A stretch of DNA of 64,000 nucleotides from Portulaca oleracea (GCA_029582165.1 CM055888.1:15310001-15374000), one strand, 5' to 3'. Counted from the first letter of the stretch, positions 32,337 through 46,461 are shown. Translations and numbers: made by a program. The notes: generated by a model from the letters alone, not told the origin.

Positions 32337-33189
32337 TAATTAAGATAAATATCCGACTTTAGGCGGTATTTAGCAACCAACTGTTGGCTGTTGGTTTTTT
32401 TTGTTGTTGTTGTTGGCTGGTTTGTTACATGTTTGACTTTTGGATGTTTTGTTAGCTTTTTCTGTTGATTGTTTGCGTAAAAAGTGTTTGGTAGAGTTAG
32501 CTGTTTGTAGTATGATTTTTTTGTTTAATTTTCAATTATACCCCTAGCTTTATTTTCTATACTTTTTTAACATTATGAGTTTTTAATTCACTTTTAGGTT
32601 TTTCCTCCATATTTCTAATATTTTTTATTGATAGATTTTTTCCCCGTCATATTTGTGTGTTCAACAAATAATCACTAAAAATTAGTATTTGTAGTAATAG
32701 GCTAATAACTAATTTGTTCATTGATTGCCAAATTTTCTTGGTAAGACTAAATATTTTTTTATCTCAATTTACTTTTATAATTAATGTTGATATTTTATAA
32801 ATGTTTATCCCAAATTTACTTTTAAAATAATTATGATAGGATACCTATAATTAGTTCTTTTCCCGTTCTTCCGAACGGGTGCCAATTTAGGAGATGAATG
32901 TAAATAGAATTGAAATCGAGGAAAATCTAAAAAAAATTGTGATGGAAGGAGAAACATAATATGTATTCAATAAATCGTACAAAGTATAATAGAAGATAAT
33001 AATATTGTGGTTGGTGCATATTAATATTGGTTGTTATATTGGTTGCTAGATTTTAGGAATTAATTGATATTGGTTGCTAGATTTTAGGAATTATTTTAAA
33101 CATTTCTTTAAATTGAATAAAATGAAGTTTGGATGAATTGGATTGGATATTTTTTTGGGGAATTGTTTTTTTAGAGAGGAAACGCACAT
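32337..33189. other. No gene; possible MITE and a short tandem duplication
   Basis: Around 32365-32530 the wording GTATTTAGCAACCAACTGTTGGCTG and GTGTTTGGTAGAGTTAGCTG is common in small plant DNA transposons, but I cannot set both ends. At about 33033-33095 a 31-bp phrase (TTGGTTGCTAGATTTTAGGAATT) is present twice in tandem. Confidence 0.4.
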
Positions 33190-33480
33190 GTTTTGTTAAT
33201 CCCCCCATAAGAACCATATTCTGACTTTTATCTGGAGAATATCTGACAATAGCTTCCATTGAATGAATAACGGATCCGGATCCTAAAAACAATAATGCTT
33301 TTGAATAAGCATGAGTAATCAAATGAAATAAAGCAGCTTGATAAGAACCTATACCTAGAGCTAACATCATATAACCCAGTTGAGACATTGTAGAATAAGC
33401 TAAACTTCTCTTAATGTCTTTTTGAGCAAGAGCTAAAGTAGCTCCTAATAGTACGGTTATAATACCTACAAAAGATATTC
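33190..33480 (-). pseudogene. ndhF: Plastid ndhF fragment (NADH dehydrogenase subunit 5)
   Basis: On the minus strand this reads [58 protein letters not shown] and [18 protein letters not shown], the conserved middle of plastid NdhF. It is fewer than 100 residues of a protein usually over 700. Upstream and downstream reading continues into unrelated sequence. It encodes no function in the nucleus. Confidence 0.92.
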
Positions 33481-33937
33481 CATTCGGAGAGTGACCGGTG
33501 GCAAAGGACGGAGTCCGATTAGTCATTACTAAGAAACATCCCGATATTTAGTCATTCGAATGTTTTTTTATGATATTTTATTTTAGAATAATATCAAATA
33601 TTTCTATTTTTTTTATACCTATTTTTTCTATTATATTAGAAATATTCTATTTATAAATATATTTTGAAATATAAAAATTTATTTATTCAAATCGAAAATA
33701 AATATAAAATAAAAGGATGTTTCCTTGTTCCGGAATCTTTTATCTTTGTTTTGAATCATTGGGTTTAGACATTACTTCGTTGATTTTTAATCCTTTCAAA
33801 AATGGCCCACAACCGACCCCAAAGGGAAGGACCTTTCCCCTTTGGGGGTAGGAAAATCATGATCGAGATAGCGGAACAAAAGCTATGGAACTTGGGTGTG
33901 GGTCTTTTGTTGAAGTGGAATGGGCCTTCTTTTCTTT

Positions 33938-34088
33938 AACCAGAAAAGTTTGGGCAGAGCCGGATCTAAGCGCTGGCTAGGTAAGCGTCCTGTAGTAAGA
34001 GGAGTAGTTATGAACCCTGTAGACCATCCCCATGGGGGTGGTGAAGGGAGGGCCCCAATTGGTAGAAAAAACCCCACAACCCCTTGGG
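33938..34088 (+). pseudogene. rpl2: Plastid rpl2 fragment (50S ribosomal protein L2, C-terminal part)
   Basis: The translation [20 protein letters not shown] continues into [20 protein letters not shown] and RKNPTTPW. This is the highly conserved C-terminal region of L2, containing the HPHGGG loop. The stretch before NQKS does not match L2, so the left border is a join. Confidence 0.93.
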
Positions 34089-34108
34089 TATTTATTATAT
34101 TTTAAATT

Positions 34109-35044
<936 letters not shown>

Positions 35045-35810
35045 TGTTGGAAAAATGATGTTTGACCGGCTTGAATCTTCATCACCTTCACTTGGATTGA
35101 CTTCTTGCTCTTCTTGCGGTATGTATGACAAGATGGAGATATGACTTAATAACCAATGATTAACTTGTTTGAATATCGCTAAGAGTCATGAACGAATACA
35201 TTTTCTTAAGAACTATTTACTGTACCGTAAATGTTCAGAGGGATAAAACTTAGCACTTTTTACACTCAAGAATAATAGTTTCTCTCTTGAATCACTCAAG
35301 TATAGCTGCAGTCTATACAAGAGTGAGGATGTGATTAGCTCAGAATAGTGTATCAAATAGCTTGATAATGTCTTCTATTTATAGGAGACTTCCAACCCTC
35401 TTAAGATACCCTAGTCAAAGGATAATCAAGAGACTTAATGGAGAATCATGTATTTAATATGACCTTGACCAAGTCAAGTCATATAGCTGTTGGAATATAA
35501 TCATAATCGTGCTTAATTACAATATCAAACACTAATTACATAAAATCATATAGCCGTTAGCAATTAAAACAGTTCTGGGATCCAACACGGTCCGCGTTGG
35601 ATGCAACACGACCCGTGTTGTTCAACACGACCCGTGTTGAGCCCAGGAATGTTTCCTTTGCTCTCTGGAGACCAACACGACTCGTGTTGGTCCCAGACTC
35701 ACCCGTGTTAATCATATTCTTGACGTTTCACTTATATATGATCCTTATACTTGTTATATATAATTCTTTACGCTATATAATTATCTTATACTCTTGAAAT
35801 ATTTCCAACA
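35045..35810 (-). repeat. 3' LTR of the LARD-like element
   Basis: Contains several palindromic words of the form CAACACGACCCGTGTTG (about 35585-35715). Their number differs from the other LTR, which lacks one roughly 20-bp unit. Confidence 0.9.
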
Positions 35811-35822
35811 ATCCCCCGCTAT
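35811..35822 (-). other. Polypurine tract of the LARD-like element
   Basis: Plus-strand ATCCCCCGCT, that is AGCGGGGGAT on the element strand, directly inside the 3' LTR. Confidence 0.7.
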
Positions 35823-38472
35823 TTCAAGAGTATGAAAGACCCTTGAAATAACTTTACTTAAGGAGCTTAAACCCCCGCTATCTGAAATATACCTTAACTT
35901 GTAATCACCATAGAAACTCACAAAACATATTCCTAATGAAAAGTAGATTGCTCTTTGAACTTCTCATTTAGTGTATATGAGCCAAAATTGAATCCACATC
36001 ACAAAGTAGACATAGCTTTGAACTTTGGATTTATATTGACCAACTATACTTATAACACACATACATTTTAAATCTTGAGTATAAATAACTTGACACTATT
36101 ATCCGGCCTTGTATCCTTATCCTTCATAAGTATTTCGGAACTTTAGTCCTAAGTTCCTTTATGCGGCCACACATTATACTTACATAGGTAAACTTTGTAA
36201 TATACCGCCCCTATAATTAGGCTTTCCACAAAGTCTATTAAGAGTGTCACCACTCAACCTCTTGTCATTACAGATATTAAGTATCACTTAACCTGAGATG
36301 TATAAAAAATCGATGCTTCCTATTACTTTAGACAACTCCGTACTCATTTGAACTTTAGAAATTGGTGGTATTCCAATTCGTAAAGTTGAGTCATTGTTGT
36401 GAAGTAGTAGATATTTAGGCTACTTAACCCATCTCTAACAACAAGGACCACTAGATATATAATTATATCTTTACCATGGCCTTAATAAGAATATCCTCAC
36501 CATAATATGCATAAACCATCATATTATTTTTGGATATAATCACACTATACCATGTGTGAACTTGATATGGATCCTCTTATATGCTTATCATCCAAAGAAC
36601 CATGGATACAAACTTGTGAATAAAATAACCTCGCACTTGATAAACTACTTAACCTTTGATTTATATATATATGAAAAATTGAATTTCCAACTTATATGTA
36701 ATTAAACCATTACATCTCAATCCTTTGCTACATACTTGAACTTATAACTTTAACTCATTGAATAAACAATGATTCATAATCATGAATGATTATCTTGTAG
36801 AGTTATAGAGTATACTACCAAGTATATGATTAAACCATCATATTACCATAGTTATATGCTCTCCTCTTATGTTTAAGTTCACCCTTCAAAGCATATAGCT
36901 ATGAAGACTTAAACATAATACTTAAACTTTATCATTACTAAATCCATTGATAAAAATATATCATCATGAATTAGAATGATCAAATGTATAAAAATTATAC
37001 ACTTCTTATGTAGCAAATAAACTTGATATATACATACTCAACTTATGCAAACAACATAGACCACTCTCAATCATGATTATCCAGAAACCTTGATCATAAA
37101 TTAAACCTTATGAACTTGTAAAACCTCAAAGAATAACCGTTTCTATAATCTTGAATTATAGTCTATCACAAGTATGCATAATTCCTTATGAAAAACTTTC
37201 TTATATCCTACTACATGCTCTTATAAACTTGAAAATTTTTAACAAGGACAAGCATGTATTCAACTTATATTTATGAATACACTAAAAAAACACATGAGTA
37301 ATCATGATCAATATTATACTTATCTAATCATGTTTGATGTTTCATATACCATTACTCAATGAATACATATATGTAAACATATACATATTGACACATAAAC
37401 CATACAAAAGTATGAAATCTTCTCATATATCTTATGCAATTCATTCACTTATTTCATAAAGAAATTTATCTTATAGTGAACTTGCATAAATCTTAATAAA
37501 CTCTTATCATACTAAAATATGATTGAATAACATGAGAAGCAAACATCAATCAAACATGTAGATAAACTTATGTCCATGTCACTTATGAATAACTTGCATT
37601 AGTTGAGAACATAGTAGCAAGTACATAACTTACAACTACTTAAATTAGCATGTAGTAAAATTTGTGATACTTAAGTTTACTAGCATGATCAAACTTATAA
37701 ACACAATATTAAGTGAATAAAACTTCACTCATATTTTCTTGTCAAGAATAAAGCATGTTCTTGTCTATTTATATTTCCATGAATAAAGGAAATTAACAAT
37801 TTATGATTCTATACACTCATATAGTCACATGAATCAATTTTGCACTTAGAAAAACAAGCAAAATTGCCTTAAGCACTTATAGGATCAAGTGATTATTCCT
37901 AAACTTGTCATGTCATAAACAACATAGAGTCTATACTTATTTTAATCAAACAAACCAAAACTTATGTCTTCTTGGCATGCTTGAATAAATCATAAAACTC
38001 TATAAACATTCATAAACATGAATCACATGACAAGATACTTGTAAATATGCATGAAAGTCAATACTTAAATAAATTTCATACTTGACTTGAACTTAGTACA
38101 AAAATTCAATGTTGCCAATACTTTATATCACATATATATGTACTTGTAAAATAACAATAACTTATTATGTTTGTCTTATTACAATACTTATAAGCATAAT
38201 AAGAATATAGTACTCATGATAATGATTAGAAATTGAACCTTAATGCACACATAACTTATAGTGGATTTCTTGAATCAATAAACAAGTCACTTATATGCAT
38301 TCAAATAATTCTCATAAAAATTACACTTATATGCAAAGCCTATCTTAACTATCAAATTCATATTTGGCTTTCAATTGCATAAACTTATTTCAATAAATAA
38401 GAATAGAATCATAAACTTGAGATAACCAAATAGAATTTTATGGCAACTCATAACTTATAAATTAGAACATAA
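35823..38472 (-). other. Non-coding interior of the LARD-like element, part 1
   Basis: No ORF. The plus strand is rich in A, T and C and very poor in G, with endlessly varied words such as AACTTATA, CATGAATAA and ACTTGAA. The element-sense RNA would therefore be G-rich relative to C. The same composition resumes after the Helitron. Confidence 0.7.
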
Positions 38473-38589
38473 CTAGTCCTCAAACCCGTGCGTTGCACGG
38501 GACAAAATTAAACATTATCTATTGTTGGGACAAAGTAACACAACACATATTGTAAAATTCCTTTATTATATCATAAAATAAAATGAATG

Positions 38590-39235
38590 TATGTATGTAT
38601 GTATGTATGTCTGTACGTATATTTTAATAATTTTTCACCCAAATATATTAAAAAATTGAACTTATAATATCTAAATATATTCATTATACTTTTTTCAACA
38701 TTAATATCTTCAAATAAAATATCATAAATTAAAAAAATATATAATATTTATACAATTCAAATAAAATAAAACACTATCCTAACAAATTAACATAAATAAT
38801 GGTAGTATATGTTATGAGTTGGACCAAAAAAAAACAACGTTAATTATTTGAATCTAACTTACTTTTAATCAAATAATGTCATAAATTGAATTGGTAACCT
38901 GTAAATATTATTGACTTCAAAATAAATTTTAAATCTTATAACAATGGATAAAATTGTGAATGCATAAAATTAAAAATACTGAAAGATATATATTATATTT
39001 GTATCCAAATAAAACTTGTCAAACTCTAGATGTTAACATTAGCATTGAAAATACATAGGGTTGAAATAATAATAATAATAATAATAAATAATAATAAATA
39101 ATAATAATAATAATAATAATAACAACAATAATAATGCTAATAATAATAACTATAATAATATTATTATCATAATCCCTTGAAAATTTAAGTATTATAAAAA
39201 AATTATCATTCAAACACAATTATTTATTTATTTAC

Positions 39236-39276
<41 letters not shown>

Positions 39277-39647
39277 CATTATCATCATCATCATCATCAT
39301 CATCACTACTGTATTAGATAGACCAACATTTACAATATCTTCTTCTTCTAACATGATCGCATTACCTTATTTCAATCAAAATATAATATTTTAAAAGAAG
39401 AATAATAATTAATAATTGTACCATAACTTATTTTAGTAATTAATATGGAAAAAAATTAAAATAAAATAGAATTGACCAATTACAAATTTCCATTAATGCC
39501 CTCTTCAAGGTACACATATTTCAATCCATTGGGAAGTAACTTACCCTATCTATTAATATGGTGAAATAATTTTAAAAAATAAAAATAACTATTTATAACT
39601 TTTCATAAATGCCCTCATTAAAACTCATATATTCTTATCATCACTTT

Positions 39648-39693
<46 letters not shown>

Positions 39694-41085
39694 AAATTTT
39701 CATGCAATCATTCAATTACAAACATGTCTTACGTTTGTCTCATTATATAATACAAAAAAGAAATTTCACAAAAGATATGCAGCTTGATAATTTATAATAT
39801 TTAAGGGGCAAATGAATTGTAATACTTACAGGGTGCAAATGAGTGAATTTATAACCTTCTGTTTATGTTATCACTTATCACAACAAATTGTTATTCACTA
39901 TTAAAAGCAAATAAAAGAATAACTATTACATACATACATACATACATACATACTTTATCAACCTTTCAGCCTCCATTTTCTGTTATTATGAAACTTTTAG
40001 CACAATATATTAGAAATATGAAACAATATATATAAGTATGTCTAATATAGTTTAGGGCCACAATACATTTACATATTTCTATTACAAATAAATTAGAATA
40101 ATATGGTTGTAATATTGTTTATATAGATATTAATTTGAAAACTTATGTTTAAAATATGGTATGTATGAATAACTAATTAATTTGTATGTAACAAAAAAAA
40201 TTAATCATAGATAGATAACAAAAAATGAGGTGATCTAACTCATAAATATAATGGTTGTGTAAAAAGTTACTCTAGTACAATATTTTGAGCAAAAATTATC
40301 ATACCATACCAACAGGATATTATAGATTTAATCATCCTCAAATATTTAGCAACTCTTGGTAATTCCATACCTGCACATCACCAAAATTCACATCATACAT
40401 GTATAAAGAAGAGTTGTAACAGAAAGTCTAAAATTATCAACAAAAAAAAAAAAAAAAACCTAACATACATGCATACATATAATATAGTTGCAAAATATAA
40501 ACTATACTTTGAAGTTAATCTTTTTCTCTTGAATACAAACTATATATGAATAAAAATATGTGCAATATAAACTCTTGAATAATAATAGTACCTTGCTATA
40601 GTGTACATGCATTGACATGTTATAATCCTTACGAACCAACTATGCCAACAAACCTACCAAACTCACTAAAATGGTGATGAACATTGGACAAATAACCACA
40701 ATAAGGTTTTTATAGTAACATTTTGTTGTGAATTGTGAAGATAATTATTTTTTAAAAAATGATATTCCTATATTAATAGCTAATTAAAATATAACTGCTC
40801 ACTATTTAATCATCATGATATTTAAAGCTAAATGTTTCACTTTCCATTGGGGGACATGGGGAGTTTCATCTGCATCACTATTGTAATTTTATTAACTATT
40901 AATTATTAGCAATAATGTCAAACGTTTTATGTATATTATTAACAATAATAATAATAATAGGCATGGGGAGTTTGTGATACCCAAGAAAGCTATGGAATCT
41001 GTGATACCCAATGTGTTGTTGGCCAAGTGATAACGTACAATCACATTCACTATTAAGTATATATTGAATTCATATTTTGCAAGTA

Positions 41086-41149
<64 letters not shown>

Positions 41150-41397
41150 CAACAACAACAACAACGGCAATATGATTTAGAGCCACAATATACTTATATA
41201 ACCTTGTAATGCATAAATAAATTATAATAATATGGTTGTGAAATTGCTTATATGATATTAATTTGAAATATGATAATTAAAAAAAATATATGTATGAGTA
41301 GATAATTAATTCATACATAAAGAAAAGTTAATAATAAATAGAGATAACCTGAAATGAGGTGGTTTGGCTTACAATAGTGATAATAATAATTTTCCTC

Positions 41398-41438
<41 letters not shown>

Positions 41439-41450
41439 TCTCTTTTCTGA
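38590..41450. repeat. Cluster of microsatellites inside the Helitron
   Basis: Runs of (TATG)n at 38588-38613, (AAT)n at about 39066-39135, (ATT)n and (ATC)n at 39231-39306, (TA)n at 39659-39690, (CATA)n at 39928-39952, (AAT)n then (AAC)n at 41087-41166 and (AAT)n at 41396-41439. Long Leu, Ile or Tyr-Ile frames across these are artefacts. Confidence 0.85.
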
Positions 41451-42128
41451 TAAAAAAAAACTTCATTGATTTATTGGTATGTATATTATTTTATATATTT
41501 TGCATTTTATGTTAAAAAAATCGTTTTGATAAATATTTCACCTATTAATCTATGTTAGATGGAATGTTAATGATCTTTTTAATTTTAGTTAAATTATTTT
41601 ATTTTTGTAATTAGTTAATATAATTTATTTGGTTGTTGTTAGTAGTAACCCCTTTAGTTGCCCTTATCTTTTCTTTTTTTTTCATCCGTTTTGTTTTGTT
41701 TCCCTCAATTAGCTTTATTTTAAAATTTTAGTCCTATTAATTTATTTGTATTGATCCGTTGTTATTTATTAAAGATGTGAATTTTTCGAAATAAATCATA
41801 CAGAAACTAATAAGTATTTATATGAAATGAAATTTATCATTTCATTTATATTAACATTATTGTATTTTTGTAAATTGTTTATATTTTTTATTTTATTGTT
41901 AGTAGTAATGGATACTATCAATTACAATGTATAAAATAACATTTTAAAAAAAAAAATGGTCAGTTATAGCGTTCCATAAAAGCTCTCATTTAAACACAAA
42001 CATTTCAACACACTTATAATAGCAAATAGTAAAGGTTTTCAAAAATAAAAGGTAAACATTAACAATTATTGTTTTCCAAACATGCCCCCATCAAAACACA
42101 CATATTACAATCCTCGCCCTTTGTACCC

Positions 42129-42133
<5 letters not shown>

Positions 42134-42192
<59 letters not shown>
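42134..42192. repeat. (TA)n microsatellite at the Helitron edge
   Basis: A pure TA run of about 29 units, preceded by CCCTTTGTACCCAAT. Confidence 0.85.
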
Positions 42193-42194
<2 letters not shown>

Positions 42195-42195
<1 letters not shown>

Positions 42196-43269
42196 ACTTT
42201 TGCCAATACTTATATTCTATTTTCATGCTTCAAACTTAATCATAAAATTAACTTAAAAATCATGCTATTAAACAATACTTGAATAAAAATAGGTAAAACT
42301 TTAATCATGAAAGCACTCATACCTATCACTTATAAACATGGAACAAATTTCCAATCATGATATTAATAAAAGGTCTAATCAACTTGTACTCATCCTTCAT
42401 GTTAATATCAAAACAATAGGCGGAATAAACTTGATGATACTTGAACATGTGAATAAACATGGAAAAAATTCAGCTTATAAGAAGCAAAATATAATCTTGC
42501 TACAATGAATTTCCACATTAAACACCTTAAAAACTTGTAACTTAAAACATCCAACCAAGGAATATTTTAATGACAATAATCTCATTCTTATTACTAGTAT
42601 GAAACTTTCATGTAACTTAATATCATAGTCAACTTAAAACATATGGCTAAAATAAACTTGTAACTTATGTAGATGTTCAATGTTCAATGGTGCACTTAAT
42701 AATATATAAATAAATAAATATATAAATACTTATTTTGATTTTTTCTTTGCACCATCCTTCAACAACTACCTTATCGTGGAATTTCAATACAATTATCCTT
42801 AATGGAAATTCTTATAAACCATTTAAACATGTCAAAGGTAGTAAAACACATTCATGCCATTGGTATTAACTTGATAAATTAAGAGGCAACTTAAACATGG
42901 TCAATGCACATACATATAACTCCCAAATAAACAACAACTTAATTACCTTTGACCTCTTTGTAAATGTCTTGTTGTTAACTTGCCCTTAATCCATGTAAAC
43001 CTCATTGCATAATCAAGCAACAATTCCCATCATGAACATCAAGATCTTGTATCAATTTCTCATCTATATAAAACACATATAGATAAACAAATGATTAATA
43101 AACTTTTAATCATTAAACTTGTTTAATAAAACTTAATAAACTTATATGAAAATTGATACTAATAAACTTGTAAAATATAAATTACTTATCTTTGTAATCC
43201 CTCCTCATGAATCTTGGATGTCCAACTCTTAGCCTCCTCCAATCTTGTCTAGTAAATAGTTCTTAAGAT
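42195..43269 (-). other. Non-coding interior of the LARD-like element, part 2
   Basis: Same G-poor plus-strand composition as 35823-38472. No gene. The bases next to the right LTR (ATCTTAAGAACTATTTAC on the element strand) do not look like a known primer site. Confidence 0.65.
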
Positions 43270-44017
43270 TGTTGGAAAAATGATATTTGACTGGCTTGAA
43301 TCTTCATCATCTTCACTTGGCTTGACTTCTTGCTCTTCTTGCGGTATGTATGACAAGATGGAGATATGACTTAATAACTAATGATTAACTTGTTTGGATA
43401 TCGCTAAGAGTCATGGACGAATACATTTTCCTTAAGAACTATTTACTGTACCGTAAATGTTCAAAGGGATAAAACTTAGCACTTTTTACACTCAAGAATA
43501 ATAGTTTCTCTCTTGAATCACTCAAGTATAGCTGCAGTCTATACAAAAGTGAGGATGTGATTAGCTTAGAATAGTGTATCAAATAGCTTGATAATGTCTT
43601 CTATTTATAGGAGACTTCCAACCCTCTTAGGATACCCTAGTCAAAGGATAATCAAGAGACTTAATGGAGAATCATATATTTAATATGACCTTGATCAAGT
43701 TAAGTCATATAGCTGTTGGAATATAATCATAATCGTGTTTACTTACAATATCAAACACTAATTACATAAAATCATATAGCCGTTAATAATTAAAACAGTT
43801 CTGGGATCCAACACGGTCCGTGTTGGGTGCAACACGACCCGTGTTGAGCCCAGGAATGTTGCCTTTGCTCTCTGGAGACCAACACGACTCGTGTTGGTCC
43901 CAGACTCACCCGTGTTGATCATATTCTTGACGTTTCACTTATATATGATCCTTATACTTGTTATATATAATTCTTTAGGCTATATAATTATCTCATACTT
44001 TTGAAATATTTCCAACA
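43270..44017 (-). repeat. 5' LTR of the LARD-like element
   Basis: Matches 35045-35810 with scattered substitutions and one missing GTGTTG-palindrome unit. Confidence 0.9.
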
Positions 44018-44619
44018 TAATTTTCAAATGAAAGGTCGAGATTAAATCAATACAAAAAATTGACGGTTATTATTGTCTAATGTATGAGATTTTAGGAATG
44101 GGTGAGAGAAAGCATTTGAGGCACACTCATTCCCATTTATAATATATAGATATATTGAAAAAATTAGTGCCAATATCGTAATAAATATTAATTTCATTAA
44201 AAACAAGACTCTTAAACGGGATTTTGAGGTAAGACACATATTATCAAATTCTTTATAAATAGAATTTATATTTGGGCACGATGCTTAAGTAGACGCAGCT
44301 CAAAATTTATCTGAAGAAATATATGGAATAGTTTTACAAATTAAAGTCATATTATCTAACTATCAAAATATCATATCCATGTGGGACTCTATGTTACAAG
44401 GGATCCCTACATTGAACACAAAGTGCTGTACCAACCATGACCATGAAGTTTTGTACGAAAAGAATTGATATCATTATCATATCATATATCATATATGCCC
44501 TAAAAGAAAAGGGAGAGTTTTTTTTTTTTTAATATTGAGCCTTTGTGTGGTGATTAATTTGTTAGCATCTTGAATGTTTGCTTCTCTTTCAGCTTATGTT
44601 CACACCATCTTTTGCCCGA
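44018..44619. other. No gene
   Basis: AT-rich flank of the LARD-like element; nothing recognised. Confidence 0.5.
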
Positions 44620-44931
44620 GTTAAATTATATTTGTGTCACTTAACTTTTAATTTTTGTCAGTTTGACCACTGAACTTTTAAATTTATCAAATGTGCCACT
44701 TAACTTTCAAAATTTGTTATATATATATATCACTTAACTTTTAAAATTTGTCAAAAATGCCACCAAACTTAATATCGACCTTCTACTCCATGTGACATTT
44801 TTGACAAATTTTATAAATTAATTGGCATATATGACAAATTTTAGAAGTTGGGAGGCACATTTGATAAATTTAAAAATTCCGTGGCAAAATTGACAAAAAT
44901 TAAGAGTTAAGTGGTACAAATATAATTTAAT
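44620..44931. mobile_element. Inverted-repeat MITE
   Basis: About 312 bp folding on itself: GTTAAATTATATTTGT at the left pairs with ACAAATATAATTTAA at the right. Internal words CACTTAACTTTTAA and TTTGTCA recur in both orientations. No clear target duplication, so the superfamily is unassigned. Confidence 0.65.
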
Positions 44932-45368
44932 TTACCCCTTATATTTTGAATAAACAACCCATGAATTAAAATATGAAGCAGCAGATGGATGGGGCTCATG
45001 GGAGCTAGATTTCTCTCTCTTTTTAGTTTATTTTCTTTTACCTAAGTACTTATGAATTATTTTTTATACTTTTTAATCAAGGCATGATTACAATTACTTT
45101 TAAATTATTATGCTCTCTATTTTATGAGATGATATGTATTAATTATGTGAAATTATTATATTATTAAGGAATTTACCAACAATGAATTTATATTATGTAT
45201 TACCTCAATTCTTTTTTTTTATCTACCTTTTTAACTAACTTTTCTCATTTTATATTATCTCTCATTTTACAATCACAAAAACATATAAAGTACTACTTTT
45301 CTTATTTTACCAATAATATTTATTAGATAAAATATCAAAAGTTAGTTTTAATTGAGGGTATTTATATA
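44932..45368. other. No gene
   Basis: AT-rich; nothing recognised. Confidence 0.5.
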
Positions 45369-45632
45369 CTCCCTTCGTCCCTTAATGAGTGTCAATTATT
45401 TTAACTACCTTGTCTCTTTTCATTTGTCAATTTTACATTTCCAATAATTAAAATACTCATATTACCCTTAATAATGAATAACATTTTTATTTTACCTTTT
45501 AAAATTCTCCTTTATTCCTTTCTTTTAGTGAAGCACGTATACTTGCCCATACATAATTTTTTCTCTCTATTTCCAACACAGATAGGTTTTGTAAAATTAG
45601 TTATTTTGACACTTGAAAAGGATCGGAGGGAG
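45369..45632. mobile_element. Stowaway MITE 1
   Basis: Ends CTCCCTTCGTCCC and GATCGGAGGGAG with TA on both sides, the Tc1/mariner-type Stowaway signature; 264 bp. Confidence 0.85.
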
Positions 45633-45972
45633 TAATTTCTTACTACATGCATCCCAATCTGTTTGTCATTTTCACAATTACAAAATGTTATCATTATCTT
45701 TTTACCCCTAATAAATACATTTATTTATCATTTTTTATAATTCTAACTATCATTCTTAATTAATATACGGACAATGTTGGCAAGTTACAAAATTTTTACC
45801 CCAGTTTTTTCAATGTACATTGAACTCCTACAATAGTTATGATCAGAAAGGAAAGGGAATCGAAGTAGTATTAACTACTTCATAATTTCCTATAATATTG
45901 GTTTTACCCTCTCATCCCCAAAAGACACTTAAAAAAATAAAACAGATGCAGTGTATATTTTTCTAAGAAATA

Positions 45973-46207
45973 CTTCCTTAATTTTTTTTTATCTGTTATT
46001 CACGTTTTTTGAGGTCCATTTTTCAACAACAATATCTCACATAATATTTCAATAAAAATACGATATTATACTTTTTCAATAGTATTTTTTATTACGAACC
46101 TAATGGTATCAGTTTTGATGGATGAACCATTATACAAATCAAAATATTATCAGCCAAAATTTTTGACACAGTTACCTAAAATAACACTTAAATAAAAACG
46201 GAAGGAG
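45973..46207. mobile_element. Stowaway-like MITE 2, degenerate
   Basis: Left end CTTCCTTAATTTTT, right end AAAACGGAAGGAG, with TA on both sides. The inner parts pair only loosely (ATCTGTTATTC against AATAACACTT). Confidence 0.6.
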
Positions 46208-46211
46208 TATA

Positions 46212-46461
46212 CTACCTCCGTCCCAAATTGTTTGTCCATCTACCTAACTCCCTTGTCCCAAAATGTTTGTCCATTTTATAATTCCAATGATTGTAATTCC
46301 TATTATACCCCTAATAAATACTCTTTTGTTTCTTTTTTATTTTTCTTCACATGACAAAAGTAAGGGCAATTCTGGTATATTACACATTTTTCACCCCATT
46401 TCTCATGACCATGGGACTTTTAAATATAGTTGGATGGACAAACAATATGGGACGGAGGTAG
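46212..46461. mobile_element. Stowaway MITE 3
   Basis: Ends CTACCTCCGTCCC and GGGACGGAGGTAG, TA on both sides, 250 bp. A near-perfect inner repeat (TTGTTTGTCCATC against GATGGACAAACAA) extends the inverted ends. Confidence 0.9.

Larger units (their letters stand above)
38473..42194 (-). mobile_element. Helitron (minus strand) nested in the LARD-like element
   Basis: The left boundary is A (38472) then CTAG and TCCTCAAA, followed by the perfect hairpin CCCGTGCGTTGCACGGG (38485-38501). This is the complement of a Helitron 3' end with its hairpin 8 bp from CTAG. The right boundary is placed at ATATGA before T (42194/42195), where the LARD composition resumes; this 5' end is less sure because it lies in a TA run. 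The inside contains microsatellites and probably further nested fragments. No RepHel gene is seen. Confidence 0.6.
35045..44017 (-). mobile_element. Large non-coding LTR retrotransposon (LARD-like) with nested Helitron
   Basis: The LTRs at 35045-35810 and 43270-44017 start TGTTGGAAAAATGAT and end ATATTTCCAACA. A perfect 5-bp target duplication TAATT lies at 35040-35044 and 44018-44022. A purine tract (minus-strand AGCGGGGGAT) next to the left LTR sets the orientation to minus. The 7.5-kb interior has no gag or pol in any frame; about 3.7 kb of it is a Helitron. I cannot recognise a primer binding site next to the right LTR. It is mobilised, if at all, by another element. Confidence 0.88.

Noticed and set aside
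33077..33526. A functional nuclear ndhF gene
   Set aside because: Only an internal fragment is present, its ends run into unrelated sequence, and there is no transit peptide.
39019..41170. Poly-Leu and poly-Ile frames
   Set aside because: Products of AAT/ATT microsatellites.
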